Origin: CAZPBC01 sp964584775
GTDB taxonomy: Bacteria > Chlamydiota > Chlamydiia > Chlamydiales > SLFE01
Length of the DNA: 64,000 bases
NCBI GenBank assembly: GCA_964584775.1
Contig: CAZPBC010000005.1
Span: 1 to 64,000, forward strand
Direction of reading: 5' to 3'
Shown: positions 27,973 through 37,742 of the stretch, in pieces
How positions within the stretch are numbered: the first letter of the stretch is position 1
Layout of the letters: each line of letters opens with the position of its first letter
The notes under the pieces: generated by a model
Told to the model about the DNA's origin: nothing
What the model saw: only the letters and a program-made list of their open reading frames with translations
Databases searched by the model: none
Position numbers and translations under genes: made by a program

Positions 27973-30582
27973 ATGCAACATAACCTCACCGAAGCCGTCA
28001 ACCAAGCACTTCAACAGGCTTTCCAGAAAGCCATCACCAGTAAGCACACGGAAGTCACCGACAACCATCTTCTTTATGCCCTCCTTTCAGACCGTGAAGG
28101 GTACTGCTCTGGACTGCTCTCCTCCCTAGAAAAAGAGCCTAACGAACTCATCCGTGAAGTCGAGAGAGCCCTCAGCGGCCTCGCATCTTACGAGAAGGCT
28201 GGCCAAGAACCCCAAGTGGCTCACAACCTCCAAAGTCTGCTTGCCCACGCTCAAGAGCTTGCCCAATCGATGCAAGACAGCTACGTCAGCAGCGACCACC
28301 TCTTCCTGAGCTTTATTAAAGCAGGATCTGAACCCCTCTCTTCTTGGATGCGGAAGGTGAACCTCTCCTTGAACGATGTGGAGAAAAAAGTGAAAGAGAT
28401 CCGTGGAGGAAAAACCATCGATAGCCCGACCTCTGACACGCAGTTGCAAGTCTTAGAGAAATACTGCAAAAACCTCACGAAGATTGCCAAAGAGGGGAAA
28501 CTCGATCCTGTGATCGGCCGTGATGAAGAGATCCGCCGAACCATGCAAGTGCTCTGCCGACGCACCAAAAACAACCCGATGCTGATTGGTGAACCCGGAG
28601 TGGGTAAAACAGCCATCGCTGAAGGGCTCGCCCAGCGGATCGTCCAGCAAGACGTGCCCGATTCACTGGCGAATAAAGAACTCCTCTCCCTCGATATGGG
28701 TAGCCTCATTGCAGGAACCAAATTCCGCGGAGAGTTTGAAGAGCGTCTCAAAGGCATCCTCGAAGACATTGAGAAATCGGATGGACAGATCATCCTCTTT
28801 ATTGACGAAGTTCACACCCTCATCGGTGCAGGAGCGACCGAAGGAGCGATGGACGCTGCCAACCTCCTCAAGCCGGCACTCGCACGTGGGACCCTCCACT
28901 GCATCGGCGCGACGACACTGAACGAATACCAAAAGCACATTGAAAAAGACGCCGCCCTCGAGCGCCGCTTCCAGCCTGTCATGATCCGCGAACCTTCTGT
29001 GGAAGAAGCGATCGCGATCCTCCGCGGCCTCCGCGAACGGTACGAAATTTTTCACGGTGTGCGGATCACAGAGAGCGCACTCCACGCTGCTGTCTTTCTC
29101 TCGAACCGCTACATCACCGACCGCCAGCTCCCGGATAAGGCGATCGACTTGATCGATGAAGCCGCCAGCCTCATTAAAATGCAGTTGGGAAGCCGTCCCC
29201 TTCCGATCGACAACAAAGAACGCCAGCTTGCCACACTCATTGTCGAACAAGAAGCGCTCAAGCGTGAAGGCTCGGACACTTCAAAAAAAGAGATCGAAAA
29301 GCTCGATGCAAAGATCGCAGAGCTCAAAGAAGAGCTCAACCTCCTCCGTCAGCAATGGGAAGAAGAGAAGAAGCTCATCGAAGAGCTGAAAGAAAAGAAA
29401 AACGAACTCGAGCACCTCCGCTTTGAAGAAGAAGAGGCCGAGCGGGGCTCCGACTACAACCGCGTTGCGGAGATCCGCTACAGCATCCTCCCTAAACTCC
29501 AAGAGGAGATTGAAGAAGCTGAAAAAAAACTCGAGAAGAAGGAACACCGTCTTCTCCAAGAAGAGGTCGATGAAAACCTCATCGCTGAGATCGTGTCCAA
29601 GTGGACAGGGATTCCGGTGGCAAAAATGGTGGAAAGCGAAGCCGAGAAACTGCTCCACCTCGAAGATGAACTTTCGAAGCGTGTCGTGGGTCAAGAAATC
29701 GCCATCACCGCTGTCTCCGACGCCATACGTCGCTCACGCGCCGGCCTCTCCGATCCCACAAGACCGATGGGCGCTTTCCTCTTCCTTGGTCCGACAGGGG
29801 TCGGTAAAACGGAGCTCGCCAAAGCTCTCGCCTACCAACTCTTCAACACCGAAGAGGCGATGATCCGTCTCGATATGTCGGAGTACATGGAAAAGCACTC
29901 CGTCTCCAAACTGATCGGCTCTCCTCCGGGATACGTCGGCTACGATGAAGGAGGACAGCTCACCGAAGCGCTACGCCGCAGACCCTACGCTGTGGTCCTT
30001 CTCGATGAGGTGGAGAAAGCCCACCAGGATGTCTTCAACATCCTCCTCCAAGTCTTTGATGATGGACGCCTCACTGATAGTAAAGGCCGCACTGTCAACT
30101 GTAAAAATGCACTCTTTATCATGACTTCTAACCTTGGGTCACAACAGCTGCTCGACCAACTAGAGAAAAAGGATGAAGAGTTCACCAAGGAAGAAATCCT
30201 CGCAGTCCTCGAACCGATCATCCGCCAGCACTTCCGTCCAGAGTTCATCAACCGCCTCGACGAAATTCTCCCCTTCCTTCCCTTACGTCCTGAGGACATG
30301 CACCAGATTGTCAGACTACAGCTCAATGTCGTGGCTAAACGGATGGCAGAACGCCACATCACTCTCACCTGGTCAGAAGAGGTCGTGGACAAACTGGCCA
30401 AAGAGGGCTATGACCCCATCTTTGGAGCCCGTCCTCTCAAACGCCTGATCCAGCACCAGGTGACCAACATGCTCGCCAAAGCCCTACTCGAAGGGAGACT
30501 CCCCTCCGACAGCAAGATCGAACTCATCATAGAAAACGACGAGATCGGATTTAAACTCCTCTCTGTTGTTGAAGTGAGTTAA
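27973..30582 (+). CDS. clpB: ATP-dependent disaggregase ClpB
   Basis: Hsp100 chaperone of 869 aa that rescues aggregated proteins together with DnaK. The N-terminal Clp_N repeats cover about residues 1-145. AAA domain 1 has [16 protein letters not shown] long coiled-coil middle domain at about 400-525 identifies ClpB as opposed to ClpA or ClpC. AAA domain 2 has [15 protein letters not shown] and the C-terminal small domain is present. GGAGGA precedes the ATG. The last codons form one arm of the transcription terminator. Confidence 0.97.
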   Translation: MQHNLTEAVNQALQQAFQKAITSKHTEVTDNHLLYALLSDREGYCSGLLSSLEKEPNELIREVERALSGLASYEKAGQEPQVAHNLQSLLAHAQELAQSMQDSYVSSDHLFLSFIKAGSEPLSSWMRKVNLSLNDVEKKVKEIRGGKTIDSPTSDTQLQVLEKYCKNLTKIAKEGKLDPVIGRDEEIRRTMQVLCRRTKNNPMLIGEPGVGKTAIAEGLAQRIVQQDVPDSLANKELLSLDMGSLIAGTKFRGEFEERLKGILEDIEKSDGQIILFIDEVHTLIGAGATEGAMDAANLLKPALARGTLHCIGATTLNEYQKHIEKDAALERRFQPVMIREPSVEEAIAILRGLRERYEIFHGVRITESALHAAVFLSNRYITDRQLPDKAIDLIDEAASLIKMQLGSRPLPIDNKERQLATLIVEQEALKREGSDTSKKEIEKLDAKIAELKEELNLLRQQWEEEKKLIEELKEKKNELEHLRFEEEEAERGSDYNRVAEIRYSILPKLQEEIEEAEKKLEKKEHRLLQEEVDENLIAEIVSKWTGIPVAKMVESEAEKLLHLEDELSKRVVGQEIAITAVSDAIRRSRAGLSDPTRPMGAFLFLGPTGVGKTELAKALAYQLFNTEEAMIRLDMSEYMEKHSVSKLIGSPPGYVGYDEGGQLTEALRRRPYAVVLLDEVEKAHQDVFNILLQVFDDGRLTDSKGRTVNCKNALFIMTSNLGSQQLLDQLEKKDEEFTKEEILAVLEPIIRQHFRPEFINRLDEILPFLPLRPEDMHQIVRLQLNVVAKRMAERHITLTWSEEVVDKLAKEGYDPIFGARPLKRLIQHQVTNMLAKALLEGRLPSDSKIELIIENDEIGFKLLSVVEVS

Positions 30583-30602
30583 ACCCGATCTGTCGTTTTT
30601 TT
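30533..30602 (+). terminator. Terminator of clpB overlapping the end of its coding sequence
   Basis: The arms at 30533-30556 and 30578-30602 pair over about 20 positions with three small mismatches or bulges (AAAACGAC, AGATCGG and TTTAAAC against GTTAAA, CCGATCT and GTCGTTTT), with a loop of about 22 bases. It ends in seven T. The left arm codes for the last part of ClpB and the stop codon is in the right arm. Confidence 0.7.
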
Positions 30603-30648
30603 GAAAACTGGGCAGTAGGAAGCAGACTCGATCGTTCTTGATGGAAAA

Positions 30649-31206
30649 CTATCCAAACAACTCTCTAACTACGATCTCAGTCAGGACGAATCTGGCAGCC
30701 ACCTGCTCGCCTCTTTGCGTAAAAATTTGGTATAGTAACTGATTTGCTGGTAGAGCCACCCCTAAGTCAGCACTCGCAGAAGCTCTAGAAAGCGCATCTA
30801 TAGCTAAGTCATACTCTCGACGATAATAGAATTGTTGGCCCCTGTTCAAAAGAACCTGGTAGTCGACTTCCTCTTGAGTCTTTTTGATCTCAGCCTGAGT
30901 AGTTTCAGACACACCTTGTGTCAAACTCTTATGCAGCACCTCGCAGACTTTGCGATTCACCCGAGCTACAACATCCTCATCCGGCCGGATGTCACGCATG
31001 TCAATCTGGAGAAGGATACGATGAGCGTGCATCCGACACACTTGCTCTGTAACATGAAAGATTTCAAGTTCACCAGAATCTATGAGACCTGCTTGAATCA
31101 GGGTAGCAGTCTTTGCTTTCTCACTATCAGAGTCTTTAGACACTGACAAAGCGACATAAGCCTGTGTTTGGGGATCTAAGTTTTCCCACCCAATTTGAAA
31201 ATTCAT
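30649..31206 (-). CDS. Hypothetical protein with TPR-like C-terminus
   Basis: Soluble acidic protein of 185 aa that I do not recognise. The second half contains helical pairs resembling one or two TPR motifs (QQFYYRREYDLAIDALSRAS, NQLLYQIFTQRGEQVAARF). It is a lone minus-strand gene between clpB and bolA. The upstream 140 bases are very A+T-rich, unlike its housekeeping neighbours, which fits an accessory gene. No clear Shine-Dalgarno sequence is present. A TPR chaperone or effector role is possible but unsupported. Confidence 0.65.
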   Translation of the reverse strand: MNFQIGWENLDPQTQAYVALSVSKDSDSEKAKTATLIQAGLIDSGELEIFHVTEQVCRMHAHRILLQIDMRDIRPDEDVVARVNRKVCEVLHKSLTQGVSETTQAEIKKTQEEVDYQVLLNRGQQFYYRREYDLAIDALSRASASADLGVALPANQLLYQIFTQRGEQVAARFVLTEIVVRELFG

Positions 31207-31346
31207 AAAACACCTATTTTTAATACGAAAAATTATTAATATATAATTAGTTTAAAATAAAATTATTAAGACTTTATAAACTCTACCCCCTTTTTCACTG
31301 CACTTCATAGCTGGAGAAAAATCCGCATATCCCCTAAACTGTTACT

Positions 31347-31571
31347 ATGACAATTTCAGAAAAAGAGCTTTTAGAGACCCTTCAGCAGGCCTTTCCTGAG
31401 GCTCAGATCGCCTGTCTAGATCTTGCTGGAGACAATGACCATTGGGAGGTCACCATTGCAGATGACTCCTTCAATGGTAAATCCCGTATTGCACAACACC
31501 GGATGGTCCAAGAGGTGCTTCAGAACTACGACATCCACGCCCTCTCCATCAAAACGAAGAGGAAAGCATGA
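31347..31571 (+). CDS. bolA: BolA/IbaG family protein
   Basis: Protein of 74 aa with the BolA core: [27 protein letters not shown] and the C-terminal IHALSIKTK. BolA proteins partner with CGFS glutaredoxins to hold and pass [2Fe-2S] clusters, and here the next gene is exactly such a glutaredoxin with a four-base ATGA overlap. This short form is closest to IbaG. The His in GDNDH and in AQHRMV are the expected cluster-ligand candidates. Confidence 0.9.
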   Translation: MTISEKELLETLQQAFPEAQIACLDLAGDNDHWEVTIADDSFNGKSRIAQHRMVQEVLQNYDIHALSIKTKRKA

Positions 31572-31888
31572 GCGATATCTTTAAATTCATTGAGTCAGAA
31601 ATTCGTGAAAACCCTGTCGTTCTATTTATGAAGGGAACGAAAGAGATGCCCCAGTGTGGATTCTCTGCTGGTGTCTCGACTCTTCTCAGCGACCTCGGTG
31701 TGACCTATAAAGACATCAATGTCCTAGCAGACCCTGAACTACGCCAAGGGATCAAGGACTTCACCAACTGGCCCACGATCCCCCAACTCTACATCGACGG
31801 GGAATTCATCGGCGGCTTCGATATTGTCAAAGAGATGGCAGAAGAAGGTGAACTTCAAGCTTTACTCAAAGAAAAGCAGCTTTGCTAG
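31568..31888 (+). CDS. grxD: Monothiol glutaredoxin, Grx4 (CGFS) family
   Basis: Protein of 106 aa with the active site CGFS (Cys30) in [17 protein letters not shown], followed by [21 protein letters not shown], the glutathione-binding part of the fold. CGFS glutaredoxins carry [2Fe-2S] clusters and deliver them to target proteins or BolA. Its start overlaps the bolA stop (ATGA), so both are co-translated as an iron-sulfur trafficking pair. Confidence 0.95.
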   Translation: MSDIFKFIESEIRENPVVLFMKGTKEMPQCGFSAGVSTLLSDLGVTYKDINVLADPELRQGIKDFTNWPTIPQLYIDGEFIGGFDIVKEMAEEGELQALLKEKQLC

Positions 31889-32014
31889 AGGAGTCTTGGT
31901 GAATTAGCACTCAGTGAAAATTTTTTCAGCAGCTTCCCCAAAAAAATATGAAATTTCAACTGAACTGATAAATTTGATGACCTGTCAATTTTAATTGAAT
32001 AGTCAGGAGACAAT

Positions 32015-32995
32015 ATGGACAGCATAGATATATCAATTAGACCTTTCGAAGATGACCAATCTCTTTCTCAACTGCCGAGTCCCCGTGTGCCACAAGAAGA
32101 TCCACTTGAAGAGAGAGTCATAGAGGTCGCAGCTGCAGTCATCAGCTCACCATCTACCTCCCCCTCAGCTGAGAATGATGGGCTATTAGAAAGAGTCAAA
32201 GACTTCGCTACTGGTCTGACCTGGTCTTTATTTACCGGAGCTGGTAAACCATTAAATGCTCCTGACTCATTTAGAATACCTGATTTGCTCGAAGCCAACG
32301 AACCCACTCCTCCAGATCCACTCCCCCTTCCTCTGGAGGCTAGAGAAGCGGTAGCGTTTGCAGAGGAACTTCTTTCCAACATTCAGGTTCAACCCTCTGA
32401 TCAATTTTTTGCATCGCTAGCGACCTCTACCCATCCCCAGTTCAGTAGGTTGACAACCCATTTTTTGAATCAGACGAGTCAATGTTATCATTTAGCAAGG
32501 AGATACAATGAGCCCTGGCAAGAAGATGACTTCTTGAATGAGATGGACAAACTCATCAAGCTCGCATACACATTGAGCCTTTGGATGGTGGATGACATCG
32601 ATGCATTTACCAAAGAAGTGATGCCAGAAAAAAGTTATGAAGAAGCGATTACCAGTGATCAAACCTACTTTCGATATGCCTTCTTTTTTCTCCCAGATGC
32701 CTACCATCTAGCTAGGGGAAAAGTCCATTACTCTGGCGATCTCGACTCCAGTATTGTGGGACTCACAGTCACATCCATAGAAGACCCCCAGTACGTGGAC
32801 CAGTTTTACAGTCCTGATACTCTTCAACAGCAATGGAGAACGTTGTATAACGATTACTGTAACCGCCTGTACACCAAGGTCGACAGAACAAAGCTGACTG
32901 AAATAGGAGATATGCGTTTCGTAAGATGGTCTGTAAAAGACACTCCTGAGGAACGGGATAACTTTAGACCCCTACCTGACACGCTTCCAGGTTAA
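32015..32995 (+). CDS. Hypothetical protein, Pro/Ser-rich N-terminus, candidate effector
   Basis: Protein of 326 aa with no recognised domain. Residues 1-115 are rich in Ser, Pro, Glu and Asp and look disordered, a common feature of type III substrates. Residues about 115-326 are a helical, aromatic-rich globular region. No signal peptide or membrane segment is visible. GTCAGGAGACA precedes the ATG. The 126-base gap before it holds no recognisable promoter. It lies among other unknown accessory genes; the effector role is inferred only from composition and context. Confidence 0.7.
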   Translation: MDSIDISIRPFEDDQSLSQLPSPRVPQEDPLEERVIEVAAAVISSPSTSPSAENDGLLERVKDFATGLTWSLFTGAGKPLNAPDSFRIPDLLEANEPTPPDPLPLPLEAREAVAFAEELLSNIQVQPSDQFFASLATSTHPQFSRLTTHFLNQTSQCYHLARRYNEPWQEDDFLNEMDKLIKLAYTLSLWMVDDIDAFTKEVMPEKSYEEAITSDQTYFRYAFFFLPDAYHLARGKVHYSGDLDSSIVGLTVTSIEDPQYVDQFYSPDTLQQQWRTLYNDYCNRLYTKVDRTKLTEIGDMRFVRWSVKDTPEERDNFRPLPDTLPG

Positions 32996-33043
32996 GACTT
33001 CTTTCAATATTCGATCAAACTGGACAGGGAAACGATTCAATCT

Positions 33044-33062
33044 TCTCTTCCGAAGAGAAGGT
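33044..33062 (+). terminator. Short hairpin between two convergent genes
   Basis: CTTCTCTT and AAGAGAAG are perfect complements around a three-base loop, followed after four bases by TTTT. It lies between the 326-aa gene and the convergent membrane-protein gene and may terminate the former. Confidence 0.4.
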
Positions 33063-33066
33063 GGTT

Positions 33067-33531
33067 TTAAGATTTCCAGTAATCTTTAGCGTGGGGCTTC
33101 ACGAGACGGGAAACCATGTCCTTCTGCCAACCAGGCTTTTGTTCTGAGAAATAGAACAGAATGATCACCATCCCTAAGGGGAAGTTCAACACAGCCACGA
33201 GGAGTCCTAGAGTGAGGACCGCCGCACCGCAGCACCAACTCCAGTACACCCTTAAGGCTGCTTTGATAGGAGGAAACGAGTTAAAGGTGACGAGGTTAAT
33301 CGCTGCGGCCAGTAAAGCAGCTGCAAATGTCACCACACACCAGATCATTGTCATAAAGGAAACAAAGAAGCACATCACACGGAATTTCCAAGAGACCTTC
33401 TCATCGGGAGCTTTAGAGCTTCTTTTCCCTCCCGCATACTCCTCCTCTGTCTGAACTTCGACATCATCCTCATCGATAATGATGAACTCAGGGAGCTTTC
33501 TCTTTTGCTTTGATGGATCTTCTGTCGACAT
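33067..33531 (-). CDS. Small membrane protein of unknown function
   Basis: Protein of 154 aa with a charged, probably cytoplasmic N-terminus (about 1-48). Three hydrophobic segments follow at about 49-78, 95-112 and 112-130 (VMCFFVSFMTMIWCVVTFAA, WCCGAAVLTLGLLVAVLNFP, LGMVIILFYF), then a basic tail. I do not recognise the family. It starts two bases after the stop of the SthA-like gene and so is its operon partner; whether function is shared is unknown. Confidence 0.75.
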   Translation of the reverse strand: MSTEDPSKQKRKLPEFIIIDEDDVEVQTEEEYAGGKRSSKAPDEKVSWKFRVMCFFVSFMTMIWCVVTFAAALLAAAINLVTFNSFPPIKAALRVYWSWCCGAAVLTLGLLVAVLNFPLGMVIILFYFSEQKPGWQKDMVSRLVKPHAKDYWKS

Positions 33532-33533
33532 GG

Positions 33534-34931
33534 CTAGTGCTTTCTTTTAATTTTATTTATCCCGTTCAGAGCCGCTACACGGTAACCCTCTGCATAGGTA
33601 GGATAATTAAACACCTGATCGACAAAATAGTCAATTTTCGCACGGAAACTCATGGCAAGCTGACCGATATGGATGACCTCCGTAGCGCCTCGGCCAATCA
33701 CATGCACGCCCAGAATCTCTAATGTCTCTTTGTGGAAGAGGATTTTAAACATCCCTACATTGCTTCCTGCAATGTGGCTCCTTGCTATCTCATAATAGTA
33801 GGCGCGACCCACCTCATAACGGAAGTCCATTTCAATCAGGTCTTCCTCTGTGTATCCACAACACGAAATGGTAGGAATGGTGTAAATTCCGACAGGGTAA
33901 AACGTGGGAAAGTGGTGCGTTCCCGCACCGAAGGCGTGGCGTGCGGCAAGTCTCCCCTGCTCCATACTCGTGGAGGCAAGGCTCGGTCCTCCAATCACAT
34001 CCCCCACGGCATAAATATGGGGCACTTTCGTTTGGAAGAGGGCATTCACAGGAACGTATCCACGCGCATTGACACTGAGCCCAGCATTCTCAATGTGCAA
34101 CCCTTCGACATTTGCAACTCTTCCTAAAGCATAGAGTAAGCAGTCCGCTTTGAGCTCCGTCCCATCTTCGAAAATCACACGCGCTTTATTCCCCTCTTTG
34201 AGAATCTCTTTAGGGATCTTCTTTCCTTTAAACTTCAGACCAATGTTCGTGAGGGCTGTTTGAAGGTGGATTCCGATCTCATCATCTAAGAGCGGAAGCA
34301 TGTGTTCCTTCTTATCAATCACCGTCACTTCGCAACCGAGAGCCGCAAAGAAGCTCGCATACTCCGAACCAATAATCCCTCCCCCTAGCACCAACATCGA
34401 CTTTGGGACATCTTTGATCGACAGAAGACGGGTAGAGTCCAGAATCACCTCATCATCGAAAGGCACCTCTTTAGGGTTTCTCGGTTGTGAACCCGTTGCA
34501 ATAATGACATTTTCTGCGTGGATTTGTGCAACGATGCGGTACTCCTGATCGACAACAATCAAGGTGTGTTCGTTTTCAAAGCGTGCGGTTCCGATGACGA
34601 GCTGGATATCATTTTTTCTCAGCTGGCGGCTGATAATATTGCGCTCCTCTTCGAGCACTTGACTCAGACGAAAGTTCAAATCTTGGATAGTGACATCTTT
34701 GATCGGAAAATCTTGACCATAGATCACTCTTTGGTGAAACCCCGTCAAATCCACGATCGCTTCACGCAACGTTTTTGAAGGAATCGTTCCCGAGTAAAGG
34801 CAGGAGCCTCCCGGCTGACCGATCCGCTCAACCACACACACTTTCTTTCCTAGCTTCGCCGCCTGGATGGCCGCCTTTTGTCCAGCAGGCCCCGAACCGA
34901 TTACAGCTAAGTCACATTCAATCTCTTCCAT
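33534..34931 (-). CDS. sthA: SthA-type soluble pyridine nucleotide transhydrogenase (flavoprotein disulfide reductase family)
   Basis: FAD-dependent oxidoreductase of 465 aa. The FAD-binding GSGPAGQKAAIQAAKLGKK is near the N-terminus, an NAD(P)-binding VLGGGIIGSEYASFFAALG is near 175, and the dimerisation domain is C-terminal. In dihydrolipoyl dehydrogenase the redox pair is CxxxxC. Here the motif is GGSCLYSGTIPSK, with Cys44 kept and the second position Thr49, as in SthA, which lacks a disulfide and interconverts NADPH and NADH. I therefore prefer SthA to lpdA. It is first of a two-gene operon with the small membrane protein. Confidence 0.85.
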   Translation of the reverse strand: MEEIECDLAVIGSGPAGQKAAIQAAKLGKKVCVVERIGQPGGSCLYSGTIPSKTLREAIVDLTGFHQRVIYGQDFPIKDVTIQDLNFRLSQVLEEERNIISRQLRKNDIQLVIGTARFENEHTLIVVDQEYRIVAQIHAENVIIATGSQPRNPKEVPFDDEVILDSTRLLSIKDVPKSMLVLGGGIIGSEYASFFAALGCEVTVIDKKEHMLPLLDDEIGIHLQTALTNIGLKFKGKKIPKEILKEGNKARVIFEDGTELKADCLLYALGRVANVEGLHIENAGLSVNARGYVPVNALFQTKVPHIYAVGDVIGGPSLASTSMEQGRLAARHAFGAGTHHFPTFYPVGIYTIPTISCCGYTEEDLIEMDFRYEVGRAYYYEIARSHIAGSNVGMFKILFHKETLEILGVHVIGRGATEVIHIGQLAMSFRAKIDYFVDQVFNYPTYAEGYRVAALNGINKIKRKH

Positions 34932-35035
34932 ATAGTCTCTATTATCTCTATTTTTTCACAAAATGCGAGAAACTACATAACCTACTTAAAACAAGCGTTT
35001 TAGAATTAATCACAAAAAACAGTTATAATAAGGTT

Positions 35036-35491
35036 ATGCCGAAGATTAATTTTAAGAAGGTCGAGCAGGAGCTCGAAGCCACCCTCGCCAAATTCCACTT
35101 CGAGTACATCATTGGACTTGAAGAGGTTTCTGCTTCCTTTGGAGGCTTTGGCGTGAGCGATCCTAAAAAGGCAATGGAACACGCAAAAAGGCTCAACCGG
35201 TTTGCTCTTCGGCAGATGAAACACGGTTTAAAATCTCTCGTCTCTCACAAAAAGTATATCAAAAAGCTCAACATAAAAAAAGAAGAGCTGAAAAAGTACA
35301 TGGATAGTGAAGGAGAACTCACGCCAGAAGAGCGTGCGAAAGTCCAAGCCATTATTGAAAAAGTGAGAGAATTCCAAAAAGAGATTCAGAAAAAAATCCT
35401 GCCTCAAGAAGAAGAGTACGTCAAAACGCGCATTAAGAAAGCGACCTATCTGCGCCACAACGTCAAGCCCACGTGGCTTCCTTTGCACTAA
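35036..35491 (+). CDS. Small highly charged helical protein, unknown function
   Basis: Protein of 151 aa, Lys/Glu-rich and mostly helical, with no recognised family. The frame is open upstream to 34775, but that part is antisense to sthA and is not protein-like. The ATG at 35036, with AAGG just before it, is the natural start. TATAAT lies at 35024-35029, only six bases before the ATG, so the transcript may be almost leaderless. A Gly-rich SASFGGFGVSDP segment near residue 37 is the only distinctive part. Confidence 0.7.
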   Translation: MPKINFKKVEQELEATLAKFHFEYIIGLEEVSASFGGFGVSDPKKAMEHAKRLNRFALRQMKHGLKSLVSHKKYIKKLNIKKEELKKYMDSEGELTPEERAKVQAIIEKVREFQKEIQKKILPQEEEYVKTRIKKATYLRHNVKPTWLPLH

Positions 35492-35517
35492 TTTAAATGT
35501 CTAATGAAGGATCGAGG

Positions 35518-37605
35518 CTAACTAACTTTTTCTAACCTCTGTCGCAGCAAGCGATCGGGGTTGTCGGAGGGATCCGCATCCCAGTCTGTCATCGCTTCCA
35601 CCATTTTTTTCAACCGAGGCTGATACCACGATTCTTTAAGACGGTTAAAGGCTGCGTGAACCCACTCCTCGTCCGACTCTTGAAGCGTGTAATAGAGCGG
35701 ATCGTATTTATGAAGAACCCGTTCAAATTCCTGTGAAAAGTGAACAAGATCTCCAGGCAAAGGTGCGATTTCATCTAACTCTGCCTTCATACGGTCATAG
35801 AGGTCTTGGGCTTTTTTCCGATCAGAACGACTGAGTGAACTAAACTTGATGGGTCGAAACCGGGAAACTGCACCACGAGATTCCAATTCTTCTAGTAGAG
35901 CTCCTCGCACTTGCAACAGTTTATGCTCTTCTTGGGCTCTCTGTTCATCCACAAAAAATCGATCTATTATGGTGTTCAAGCTGGAAAAGAGCTCTGGTAC
36001 AGCGAACACGGCTCCAATCAAAGCCGTTCCGATCGCGGCCCCGGCTCCGGTGGCGATCAAAGCGATCCCCCCGCCAAGACAAACTCCTCCTACACCCACA
36101 CTCACGACTCCAGCTCCGATCCGGAGTCCTTTTTCAGCCCAATTGTTGGAACTCCATATCTGACTCAGGTAAGCTCTTGCTCTTGAAGCCGAGAAGAAAT
36201 CCCAAACCGACCGTTTAGGAGTGACTCTTTTCACATCTTTTGCGGCATTCACAGCATCTCGTTTCACCGTGTTGACTATAGAATTGACATAAGATTCCTC
36301 TTTGGCAATCGCTCTCTCAAATTGACATTCCATTAAAGGTCTTTGGCGTGCTTTTAAGAAACTCAGGTTCTGAAAAAAGCTGGCGACACCGCGAGAGTTC
36401 AGATTCGATGGGTTTTCTGCTCTCTTAGAAAAATGGAGTTCACTAGGGCACTCCTCTAGCCCCAGCTGCCTAATCACCCCGGCTGCTTTTTCATCTCCAC
36501 TCTGATACAGTTTCCAAAGCTGCCCTGTCGCTTCCGAAAGCTCTAGATAGCGCAACGTTTCCTCAGTAATATTTTCTCCCCTCGGCGGCTCTCGAACACC
36601 CTTTGCTAAACTCCCTAAAAGCTCTCCATATTTTCGCGTCAATTTGTCATCATGGATAGCGGCAACGAGTGGTAGAATATCCCCTACCATCCACTGCGCT
36701 TGATGGGGGTGTTCATTGGCCCACTCTACAAACGCCTCCAACTCTTTGGTTATCTCTACTTGAAAATCTTTTTCTCCAAAACGGGTCAATGGAGAGTCTT
36801 TCGGCTGATATCCATGGCGTAAACACTCGAATCGAAACGCATACGCTTCTGGAGAAATCCACTCTTTTTCGCCCTGAGATCCGAGCACCAACTTTCTAAA
36901 ATGGCCAGAATCCACCCCGTGTTCTTTATACTCATCGATCCATTCGCGGACTTTCTCTTCAATATCTGCTTTTTCACCTGGATTTGTGGATCTTGAGTGA
37001 CGGTAGAAAAGCTGATTGATAGCGAGTGAAGTTGCCCTCGCTTCTAACAGCTGTAACTCTTCACGTCGATCTTCTCCACCATGCTCTTTCAAAAACTGGA
37101 TCTGACGTTGAATCTCATCATACCGCTGAATGAAAGCCTCTTTACCAGGATAGTCTCCCTTCCCCATTAAAAGACGTCCTTCTCTAGAGGTTTTCCAAGC
37201 ACTGCTCGGGAGTTCTGTTCCATCGTACTTTGCCTGTGCTGCTGTCTCTTCACTGATCCGACGATCGGCTAGTTGCTCAATCGCCTCGTAGTCCCTTCGA
37301 TGGTCTGCCAGTTTTAGTGCTGCTCCAAATTCTTTTAATTTGCGGAGCTTCTCTACATGCTCCGCAACCAAAACAGCTTGAACCTCAGCCACATCCTTCT
37401 CCAGCTTGAGAAGGCGGACTCGTAAAGGATCCAGTGCACGATCGTCGTCCTTTATCACTCCGGCTTCGGCTTTAAGAGCCTCAATTCTCTCCCGAAGGCT
37501 GGCATCGAGTTCGGAATTCACATCATTTTCAGCGTCAGAAAGTTGCTTCTCAAGGAGTTCCGCTCTTTGATGGATTCTTTCCAGTGAGGAATAATCTGAG
37601 AACAT
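35518..37605 (-). CDS. Large coiled-coil protein with glycine-rich hydrophobic hairpin, candidate inclusion-membrane or effector protein
   Basis: Protein of 695 aa, unrecognised. The first 120 residues are strongly charged and coiled-coil-like. The middle is helical. Residues about 494-543 form one long hydrophobic, Gly/Ala-rich stretch (AGVVSVGVGGVCLGGG, then IATGAGAAIGTALIGAVFAV) that could make a two-helix membrane hairpin, the hallmark of chlamydial Inc proteins. A charged 150-residue tail follows. AGAGG precedes the ATG and the upstream DNA is very A+T-rich. No signal peptide is seen, consistent with type III export. The Inc assignment is an inference from hydropathy by eye. Confidence 0.7.
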   Translation of the reverse strand: MFSDYSSLERIHQRAELLEKQLSDAENDVNSELDASLRERIEALKAEAGVIKDDDRALDPLRVRLLKLEKDVAEVQAVLVAEHVEKLRKLKEFGAALKLADHRRDYEAIEQLADRRISEETAAQAKYDGTELPSSAWKTSREGRLLMGKGDYPGKEAFIQRYDEIQRQIQFLKEHGGEDRREELQLLEARATSLAINQLFYRHSRSTNPGEKADIEEKVREWIDEYKEHGVDSGHFRKLVLGSQGEKEWISPEAYAFRFECLRHGYQPKDSPLTRFGEKDFQVEITKELEAFVEWANEHPHQAQWMVGDILPLVAAIHDDKLTRKYGELLGSLAKGVREPPRGENITEETLRYLELSEATGQLWKLYQSGDEKAAGVIRQLGLEECPSELHFSKRAENPSNLNSRGVASFFQNLSFLKARQRPLMECQFERAIAKEESYVNSIVNTVKRDAVNAAKDVKRVTPKRSVWDFFSASRARAYLSQIWSSNNWAEKGLRIGAGVVSVGVGGVCLGGGIALIATGAGAAIGTALIGAVFAVPELFSSLNTIIDRFFVDEQRAQEEHKLLQVRGALLEELESRGAVSRFRPIKFSSLSRSDRKKAQDLYDRMKAELDEIAPLPGDLVHFSQEFERVLHKYDPLYYTLQESDEEWVHAAFNRLKESWYQPRLKKMVEAMTDWDADPSDNPDRLLRQRLEKVS

Positions 37606-37742
37606 ATTTACCTCTATTTCACTTTCCTAGTAATATTATAATAAAATTTTAAATAATAATCTATCTTATTAATGTTATGTTTATTTAAATGCAAATTCCA
37701 TACCAAATTGATTCAAATAAACAGGTTTTTTATAATAAATGT

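Noticed and set aside
29281..29694. Minus-strand open frame opposite the ClpB middle domain
   Set aside because: Phe/Leu-rich complement of a Glu/Lys coiled coil, a known artefact of such regions.
33534..34931. Dihydrolipoyl dehydrogenase (lpdA) assignment
   Set aside because: The second redox Cys is replaced by Thr in the GTIPSK motif, as in SthA.
34775..35035. Upstream extension of the 151-aa gene
   Set aside because: It is antisense to the sthA N-terminus and shows no protein-like pattern.
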